Assembly: GCA_021803885.1 (NCBI GenBank)
Contig: JAJZKY010000272.1
Span: 1-6,461 of the forward strand
DNA from: Planctomycetota bacterium
GTDB taxonomy: Bacteria > Planctomycetota > Phycisphaerae > WQYP01 > JAJZKY01
Reading direction: 5' to 3'
Length of the DNA: 6,461 nucleotides
The notes beneath the pieces were generated by a model. That model did no database searches, was not told the origin of the DNA, and worked only from the letters and a program-made list of their open reading frames with translations. Positions 1-4,507 of the stretch are shown piece after piece (the first letter of the stretch is position 1; the number at the start of each line of letters is the position of its first letter). Made by a program: the position numbers and the translations under genes.

Positions 1-35
1 CATCGCCAGCCGTTCTCCTCAGCGGCTAACTCACA

Positions 36-581
36 CTACCAGTGCTGACCGGCCCAAATCATGCATCGTTGCCGAAAACTCACGACCGTTTCGGCAGTGT
101 ACTTCCAAATTTTGGCCTTATCCCAAATCAGTCGGAACGTGCCCACTCGGTTCTTGATGGTTTTGGGACTGCACGTCCAGCCGTTCACGACCTCTTGGAG
201 CAGTTCGCATCCAATATCCCGGATTTGAACTTCTCCAATCGCGGAGATCCACGCTTTGATATCTGACTTTTCACTTCGCTGCGTGGAATCCTCGTGGTTA
301 ACCATGACTAGCATCTTCCATTTCTCGGCCAATTGGCAGAACGTCGCTGTGGGACGCGCACGATAATTCGGGCTGTTGACGACGGCCACTCGACCGTCGA
401 GTTCGCGTTGTGCAAGGCGCTTGCTAGGAAAGTCCTTGACCGAGCCCAAAACCTCTGACCGATGGACTCGCTTGATTGTGCCGTCTGGCAGGATGACATC
501 CTCCAGCCAGCGGCCAACCCATACCTTCTCTCGCATACCCCGCTTGATGACACTACCTTTTTGATACCTCCGTCTCGCCAA
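36..581 (-). pseudogene. Truncated tyrosine recombinase (phage-type integrase), N-terminal part only
   Basis: N-terminal portion of a site-specific tyrosine recombinase, the kind that integrates islands and plasmids. From a TTG at 579-581 it reads LARRRYQKGSVIKRG, then EKVWVGRW, DVILPDGTIKRVHRSEVLG (basic arm-binding/SAM-like start), then a helical core-binding domain ending near DKAKIWKY. The C-terminal catalytic domain with its R...HxxR...Y residues is absent: a TAG lies at 36-38 after a tail (VVSFRQRCMIWAGQHW) that does not fit the family, so the break is probably near 90-100. I prefer the TTG start because AGGA sits about 6 nt upstream and the family usually begins at this basic block. 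The frame stays open upstream to an ATG at 812, but those extra 77 residues look non-homologous. The frame also stays open past the TAG to the window edge. It is probably inactive. Sure of the family, less sure of exact ends. Confidence 0.75.
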
Positions 582-1114
582 CGAAAATCCTGCTTTCCGC
601 TGCTGGCTCAACGACTCTGCCCGATAGTCTAGTCGAGACTGATGTGAGATGTCGTATTTTCCGAGAACGGGGTTGTTGAAAGGGGGCATGATGATCAATA
701 CCCGGCGACACGGAAAACGACCGAATATTGCGAATGCGGTTTCCTTGAGCTGCTGGAAGACCCTCTCTTTGGCGGAGGCGGAATATTGGCAACGGGGGAG
801 TATTAATACCAACCAAAAGCGAAAACCAGGTAATATCGCCGCGAATTATTTCCCCAGTTGTCCCACAATGCAGAAATCTGTCCTCTTGAGCAGAGGATCG
901 GCCCGTGCGGTGCCATCACGCCGGGTGGAGGCAGAACATGAGGAGCCCTTGATCCTAAGCTGACGCGGTCGGAGAGATAAGCCAAAAAGGTACAGCCAAT
1001 CGCCAACCCGCCGAACTTCCTCTTGCTCCCTTTTACCGATGCCGGTGCGGTGGCCACGAGTGGGCATTTGTGAAGTCAAAGTGATCCACGGTCCGGATTC
1101 ACAACCACTAATCC
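582..1114. other. Intergenic stretch without a convincing gene
   Basis: No reading frame here resembles a protein I recognise. The overlapping small open frames on both strands (for example minus 846-1079 and 803-1057) have unlike compositions, no good ribosome site and no domain pattern. Visible details are a 10-bp palindrome GTATTAATAC at 800-809 and a short hairpin CCTCT/AGAGG near 882-896. The stretch separates the integrase fragment from the repeat-rich region before the Rep-like gene and could be decayed sequence. Confidence 0.5.
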
Positions 1115-1141
1115 TTGAAAAATCGCCATCGTCGGTATTAT
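1115..1141 (+). promoter_or_regulatory. Promoter/operator-like motif, copy 1 of 2
   Basis: TTGAAA at 1115-1120 and TATTAT at 1136-1141 resemble a sigma70 promoter, but the 15-bp spacer is shorter than the preferred 17. The stronger observation is that TGAAAAATCG-N9-GTATTA (1116-1140) recurs with exactly the same spacing at 1688-1712, just upstream of the Rep-like gene. The pair could be two promoters or two binding sites for the same regulator. Confidence 0.35.
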
Positions 1142-1308
1142 CAGTGGACGCGATCTTACTCAGGGAGCATGACGGCGGCGGTCAAACCTGCAGATGTAAT
1201 ATCCACGATGCATGCCCGGAAGTTGAATTGATCCAGCACAGATCGCGGGGTCATAATCTTGCGGGTGTGTAGACGGAGGACGCTAGACGGCGTTCGACGG
1301 GAACCAGG

Positions 1309-1322
1309 AAACAATATTGTTT
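1309..1322. repeat. 14-bp perfect palindrome, AT-rich
   Basis: AAACAATATTGTTT is a perfect palindrome followed at once by a T-rich stretch. Its size and symmetry suit a dimeric DNA-binding protein (operator-like) or part of an AT-rich unwinding element. It lies in the same non-coding region as the iteron-like array. No binding protein can be named. Confidence 0.4.
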
Positions 1323-1343
1323 TTGCTTTTGTCTTTGCTTTTG
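1322..1343. repeat. Tandem 12-bp period T-rich repeat
   Basis: TTTGCTTTTG occurs at 1322-1331 and again at 1334-1343, separated by TC, giving two units of a 12-bp period. The segment is almost purely pyrimidine on the plus strand. In a plasmid origin such a strand-asymmetric, easily melted tract would fit a DNA unwinding element; that role is inference. Confidence 0.4.
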
Positions 1344-1425
1344 ATCCGATCCAAAGAGAAACCGAGAAGTCCTACTACTTTCCGATCCGTCCGGTATTTC
1401 CGCCTGCAGCGGCTGGTCTTTGCGG

Positions 1426-1470
1426 AACGGACCGGGAAGGGGTCTGTACAAGACCCCGCATCGGTCCGTT
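1426..1470. repeat. 45-nt compound inverted repeat (hairpin), flanked by TGGTCTTT direct repeats
   Basis: AACGGACCG (1426-1434) pairs perfectly with CGGTCCGTT (1462-1470). Inside, GGGGTCT (1439-1445) pairs with AGACCCC (1451-1457) around the loop GTACA, with a symmetric 4x4 internal loop between the two stems. TGGTCTTT flanks the structure at 1414-1421 and 1471-1478 and recurs at 1502-1509; the last two extend to TGGTCTTTTA. On the plus strand the hairpin is followed by GGTCTTTTA, only a weak U-run, so it could be a poor terminator. A cruciform or structured RNA in an origin region is the alternative. Confidence 0.55.
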
Positions 1471-1515
1471 TGGTCTTTTAATGAACAGGTGTTTACTAAC
1501 ATGGTCTTTTAGTTG

Positions 1516-1618
1516 TTCACCCTGATAGAAGGTTCTGTCACCCAGGAAGAAGCTTTTTTCAACCTGATAGAACTTATTTCACGCAGAAAAAGATTCCGTC
1601 ATAGTAGAAGGTGGCGGG
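1516..1618 (+). repeat. Iteron-like array: four to five imperfect ~21-bp direct repeats (putative replication origin)
   Basis: Units begin at 1516, 1537, 1558, 1578 and about 1598, each opening with (T/G)TCA. They read TTCACCCTGATAGAAGG, GTCACCCAGGAAGAAGC, TTCAACCTGATAGAACT and TTCACGCAGAAAAAGAT, with a degenerate fifth GTCATAGTAGAAGG. CCTGATAGAA is identical in units 1 and 3, 42 bp apart. The 20-21 bp period equals two helical turns, so protein bound to each copy would sit on the same DNA face. This is the standard form of an iteron origin, and the array ends about 145 bp before a Rep-like winged-helix gene. What is seen is the periodic repeat; the origin role is inferred from layout. The repeats are imperfect, so degeneration is possible. 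Confidence 0.55.
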
Positions 1619-1686
1619 CCAATCCAATCTGGCTTCCCACTGTTGTCCGCTGGCTAGATTCAACAAATGATATCCAAAGATATTCG

Positions 1687-1713
1687 GTGAAAAATCGACC
1701 GCCAGAGTATTAC
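1687..1713 (+). promoter_or_regulatory. Promoter/operator-like motif, copy 2 of 2, upstream of rep-like gene
   Basis: TGAAAAATCG (1688-1697) and GTATTA (1707-1712) are separated by 9 bp, exactly as in the copy at 1116-1140. The copy ends about 50 bp before the Rep-like start codon, so it could be the rep promoter (GTGAAA and TATTAC with a 15-bp spacer) or a site for repression by Rep. Which of these holds cannot be told from sequence. Confidence 0.35.
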
Positions 1714-1761
1714 CTGATGTGGCGCCATTAACAAAGGCCGCTACGGAAAGGTGATACCCAC

Positions 1762-2832
1762 ATGTGGTGGAACGATCTCCGGTCATATCAGGCCGATGTG
1801 ATAATCGACACGCATATGCGTAAGGACCGCACAAGCATCCATACGTCCGTCCTGCGCGTGCTGGCGGCGGCAATGGCCAATCAAACGATTGAGGGGAGGC
1901 TCACGGTAAAGGACACGACGTTTCTGAGCCTGAAAACGCTCGCTCGCCGCTCGCATTGCTCGGAGAGTTCTGTGCGCCGGGCGATACAGGACCTTATCAA
2001 CGACGGCTTCCTAACCAAGTCCCATATCCAAGGCCGCAAGCTGCGTGGTCGCCCCGGGAAGACGGATGAAGCGGGACACAATGGTCAGTTCGATAACTGC
2101 CGCTACCACCTGGTAACGAAGGTCTGGGACGCGATCCCAGTGCCGTGGAAGGAGGCGCAGAAGGCCAGGGAGGCGAAGGCCAAACAAATTGCCGTGGAGC
2201 CGTCGAAGCCGATCAGCGCTGAGGAGCAGGCCACGCTGGATGCCATTGCGGAAGCTCCGGCATCCAAGCTGCCTGTTCCTACCGGTACCCCGGCTCCCAA
2301 GCCGAACGCCGACGCTGAGGAGTGGCGCGAAGTCTTTGAGTGGATGCGCGAAAACTTTCCAGATCATCCGTCGATGCAGGAAAAGAACGCCGACAAGATG
2401 ATGAAACCGATCATCTACGGCCTGATTCAACAGGCTGGGAACGCCAAGTTGGTGGTGATGACGCTCGACAGCCTGGACCAGGATACCGTTGATTACCTCA
2501 ACCGCGCAGAGCGCCTCGGCGGCGTGATCCGGGCAGGTTTTGAGCATTGGCTGAATACCTTTGTTGATTCCACGGCGACTCGCCTGCTCGACGAATATCT
2601 TTCTCGTCAGTGGCAGGGGCTCAACATGCCTCCGGAGTCCGGACCGATCCTCGACCGGCTGGGTTCGTCTCTTGCAAAGAAGCTGGAAGATGATCTGTGG
2701 TTTTTCGAGAATCGCGGTTTTAAAGATGGCTTTTATGACGTCGTAATAGGCGTCAGCGATGAATACGCGCAGAAGCACGGTCTAGCTATGGTGAGGAAGG
2801 GGAACCGGAAAACACGCCAGCACCTGAAGTAG
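1762..2832 (+). CDS. Winged-helix replication-initiator-like protein (plasmid Rep candidate)
   Basis: A 356-residue protein. Residues about 26-90 form a helix-turn-helix of the type found in plasmid and phage replication proteins: LRVLAAAMAN, then LSLKTLARRSHCSESSVRRA with recognition helix SESSVRRAIQDLINDGFL. A basic stretch (GRKLRGRPGK) follows. Residues about 150-190 are an Ala/Pro/Glu-rich linker (KPISAEEQATL, PVPTGTPAPKP). Residues about 195-345 form a mostly helical C-terminal region I do not recognise (EEWREVFEWMRENFPDH ... LWFFENRGFKDGFYDVV). The start is supported by GGAAAGG at 1745-1751. The iteron-like array lies just upstream, which suggests it binds those repeats to start replication; this is inference. 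The last dozen codons (VRKGNRKTRQHLK) are suspect because a different frame encodes a far more protein-like acidic tail there. Alternative: a phage or island transcription regulator. Sure it is a real coding gene, moderately sure of role. Confidence 0.7.
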   Translation: MWWNDLRSYQADVIIDTHMRKDRTSIHTSVLRVLAAAMANQTIEGRLTVKDTTFLSLKTLARRSHCSESSVRRAIQDLINDGFLTKSHIQGRKLRGRPGKTDEAGHNGQFDNCRYHLVTKVWDAIPVPWKEAQKAREAKAKQIAVEPSKPISAEEQATLDAIAEAPASKLPVPTGTPAPKPNADAEEWREVFEWMRENFPDHPSMQEKNADKMMKPIIYGLIQQAGNAKLVVMTLDSLDQDTVDYLNRAERLGGVIRAGFEHWLNTFVDSTATRLLDEYLSRQWQGLNMPPESGPILDRLGSSLAKKLEDDLWFFENRGFKDGFYDVVIGVSDEYAQKHGLAMVRKGNRKTRQHLK

Positions 2833-2867
2833 AAGAAGCCCCGGATGACCTCGATGATGACCTTTGA
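2790..2867 (+). other. Alternative-frame acidic C-terminal tail (possible frameshift at the end of the rep-like gene)
   Basis: In the frame one base back from the gene above, this segment reads GEEGEPENTPAPEVEEAPDD followed by LDDDL and TGA at 2865-2867. That is a Pro/Glu/Asp-rich tail with an acidic tip, typical of disordered protein-interaction tails. The annotated frame gives a basic run instead and stops at 2832. This frame is open only after a TGA at 2760-2762, so a switch would have to fall between about 2763 and 2792. No classical X XXY YYZ slippery heptamer is visible in phase, so an indel mutation or sequencing error is as likely as recoding. Confidence 0.4.
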
Positions 2868-3003
2868 GGCGCTTCGCTTCGGGGAGAACTGGTGAATAGC
2901 AGCGCAAATTCGATGCCGCCGTGCCCTAGCGCTTTGTGTCGATCGGCTCACTGGCCGCATTGGTGAGGAGGTCAGCTCCGGCGGAAATCCCGCATCGTTC
3001 GGA

Positions 3004-3348
3004 ATGAAAATTCCACCACCGGCGGCGGCTTCGAAGTATCAGTGGGTGGCTGGACCGCCCACAGAGATCAGGCGCGCGGATGAGCATTAGATTGCTGCGG
3101 ATGCCACCATCTGCGCCTGGGAGGAGTATTGGGAGAACACCGAGATGGACGTCGCTAATGAGGATGCTCCAATCAAGTCCGTGGTGGATACTCTTCTCGG
3201 TGCAGATGAGCGCGGTTACGATTTGCCGCTTCCCGGTGCGATGCACGTGTCGGAACTGGCACCTGCTTCTGGCGGGACGCGTGCAACGTAGCAGATGGGT
3301 CGTAACGGTTTCGAGGCGCCTTCCGCCCCAGCGAAAGTCCCGAGGTAA
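3004..3348 (+). pseudogene. Stop-interrupted protein-like frame (possible decayed gene)
   Basis: From ATG 3004 one frame reads MKIPPPAAASKYQWVAGPP and on to RRADEH, stops at TAG 3088-3090, continues IAADATICAWEEYWENTEMD and VANEDAPIKSVVDTLLGADE to TAG 3289-3291, then QMGRNGFEAPSAPAKVPR to TAA 3346-3348. Composition is protein-like (acidic, few Cys or Arg runs), unlike the other frames here. The same frame is also protein-like upstream (CVDRLTGRIGEEVSSGG) back to a TGA at 2893-2895. I recognise no family. It could be a decayed gene with two amber stops, or several tiny unrelated frames. It follows the Rep-like gene on the same strand, so it may be the remnant of an operon partner. Confidence 0.25.
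3042..3062. repeat. Hairpin with 8-bp stem
   Basis: GTGGGTGG pairs with CCGCCCAC (one G-T wobble) around the loop CTGGA. It lies inside the stop-interrupted frame. There is no following U-run on either strand, so it is not a typical terminator. Function unknown. Confidence 0.35.
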
Positions 3349-3728
3349 TTCGTCGTTGGAGTCTGTAGGGCAACCCCCACCCCTACGGGTCCTGACCCTT
3401 ATCGGAGCAGGGGCTTAATCCATGGCGGGGTCATCATCTGAAGTGGTAACCCAAAGCCCTCCGCAGGCTTTATGGACCAGCTTACGGCGCTTTCTGGACC
3501 CGCAATGTCCCGATGCATCCTGCGAGCAGCCTGGCTCCCGTGGCCAGGCTGTAGGAAAATGGATATCTTGGCTTTCAGGTGGTGCGGCATGCGTTTCGGA
3601 GGGAATCCACTCAAGGATGCTGTCAGGGAGTCAGCAACGTGGTGCAGTCAGAAGGACCAGCGGCGAGGAAGGAAGGGCGCTGTCCGCTTCACGACGCCGC
3701 GATGTCCAATGTCCGGCATAGCTGTGCG
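3349..3728. other. Non-coding or decayed stretch with two hairpins
   Basis: No convincing gene. Plus-strand frames (for example 3472-3750) are rich in Cys, Trp, Arg and Met and resemble random translation. Two inverted repeats are clear: AAAGCC/GGCTTT at 3453-3458/3466-3471, and the much stronger CAGCCTGGC/GCCAGGCTG at 3527-3535/3543-3551. The minus-strand nuclease gene ends at 3729, so this stretch lies downstream of both flanking transcription units. Confidence 0.4.
3527..3551. repeat. Perfect 9-bp GC-rich hairpin
   Basis: CAGCCTGGC (3527-3535) and GCCAGGCTG (3543-3551) are exact reverse complements around the 7-nt loop TCCCGTG. The stem should be very stable in RNA or as a cruciform. No U-tract follows on either strand (TAGGAAAA on plus, CTCGCAGG on minus), so intrinsic termination is unlikely. 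Position is between convergent transcription units. Confidence 0.5.
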
Positions 3729-4388
3729 TCAAGCTCTATTGGGCATGTGAATGTCACGAACTGAGACCCCAACGGCGCCGATGAAGCGCCCGTTGCCACG
3801 GCCAATCCCCCATAAACTGAGAATCGCCAAAAACGTCAATGCAGGATCGTCTGTAGCTTGGATGCCTTCATAGTTGAACGCGCCTTTGCCAATGTCTTCA
3901 TTTACGCGACTGCGCACATTACGCCTAAAGATAAAAGCATCAAGAGCCTGAGTTCCCGACGGATTGACCGTCAGGGATCGAACCCTGTGCGTTTCATGAT
4001 TGATGTAGATTTTCCAGTGATACCAGGCCAACCCGAGCGTAATAAGACTGAATAATTGTTGAAGTTTCTCGACCTCAATCGGAATTGTGTATCCTGTGTA
4101 GCTCTCCACAGGGTGTCTATGCAGCTTGAGATTTTTCTGCAGGCGCTTCGGAACCATCGACGCAAGGTTGATTGCTGCATCCGGGTGCTTGCCACCAAAT
4201 GGGAGCACAGCCGTTAAATAATGTTCTAATTTCGATTTGTTGTTATTGCAACCCGCGCAGATGGGCGCTTGAGGAAGATTGTCACGGCGTGATTCAGGTA
4301 AAAATTCGCGCGCAAAGATGTGATCGCCGGTAATTGCCGTCTCTCTGGCGCAATAAGCGCAAATCAAGCCCTTGAATCGTTTGCTCAT
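3729..4388 (-). CDS. HNH endonuclease (zinc-ribbon HNH type)
   Basis: A 219-residue HNH-family nuclease that would cut DNA with a metal-bound His in a beta-beta-alpha-metal fold. Counting from ATG 4388: C10-x2-C13 (ICAYC), the Asp-His pair D22-H23 (TGDHIF) at the catalytic position, then C44-x2-C47 followed by NNNKS, the usual CxxCN..K ending of zinc-stapled HNH domains. Residues about 55-219 form a separate region I do not recognise, with an aromatic helix (LGLAWYHWKIYI) and a Gly-rich end. A TTG at 4424 would add 12 residues. I prefer the ATG because the family begins close to the first CxxC; its SD-like GGACGG lies in a hairpin. The gene follows the adenine methylase on the same strand after 74 bp, so it could be the cognate restriction enzyme. 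It looks more AT-rich than its neighbours, a sign of separate origin. Family sure, role inferred. Confidence 0.8.
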   Translation of the reverse strand: MSKRFKGLICAYCARETAITGDHIFAREFLPESRRDNLPQAPICAGCNNNKSKLEHYLTAVLPFGGKHPDAAINLASMVPKRLQKNLKLHRHPVESYTGYTIPIEVEKLQQLFSLITLGLAWYHWKIYINHETHRVRSLTVNPSGTQALDAFIFRRNVRSRVNEDIGKGAFNYEGIQATDDPALTFLAILSLWGIGRGNGRFIGAVGVSVRDIHMPNRA

Positions 4389-4392
4389 ATCA

Positions 4393-4408
4393 GCCCGTCC
4401 ACACGGGC
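4393..4408 (-). promoter_or_regulatory. Small hairpin abutting the HNH start codon
   Basis: Read on the minus strand, GCCCGT and ACGGGC pair around the loop GTGG and end 4 nt before the ATG at 4388. The only SD-like sequence (GGACGG) lies within it, so folding would hide the ribosome site. Such a leader would keep nuclease translation low. The structure is seen; the regulatory role is inferred. Confidence 0.35.
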
Positions 4409-4456
4409 TCTGAACAAGTCTCAACCTTATCCCGGTAGAGAAGTATCGTTTCTAAC

Positions 4457-4507
4457 CGTGAATTATGCCCTTCCGGAGAGCCACGGGACACCGGGGCATA
4501 ATTCACG
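4457..4507. repeat. 14-bp perfect inverted repeat straddling the methylase stop codon
   Basis: CGTGAATTATGCCC (4457-4470) is the exact reverse complement of GGGCATAATTCACG (4494-4507), with a 23-nt spacer that itself holds a CCGG at each end. The last 14 codons of the methylase and its TAA (4463-4465) lie inside, so the left arm overlaps the stop. In the methylase transcript it forms a long hairpin between the methylase and HNH coding regions. No U-run follows, so it is not a standard terminator. It could protect the 3' end of the methylase message, attenuate the nuclease, or mark a past insertion end. Confidence 0.6.

Noticed and set aside
1198..1207. ATATCCACG as a DnaA box
   Set aside because: Two mismatches to TTATCCACA, single copy and 300 bp from the iterons; too weak to call.
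1169..1231. 20-codon frame MTAAVKPADVISTMHARKLN after the first promoter-like motif, a possible leader peptide
   Set aside because: The AGGGAG is too close to the ATG for a normal ribosome site and nothing else supports it.
1039..1272. 77-residue plus-strand frame
   Set aside because: Partly protein-like, but the promoter-like repeat lies inside it, there is no ribosome site, and I recognise no family.
1516..1618. CRISPR array interpretation of the short repeats
   Set aside because: The units are contiguous, about 21 bp and imperfect, with no unique spacers and no cas gene.
2011..2778. 255-residue open frame on the minus strand
   Set aside because: Antisense to the Rep-like gene; Arg/Leu/His-rich composition typical of a shadow frame, and no ribosome site.
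3289..3420. Possible tRNA or tRNA-like remnant near the C-rich run at 3370-3385
   Set aside because: No cloverleaf, TTCRA loop or CCA-type acceptor pairing could be built.
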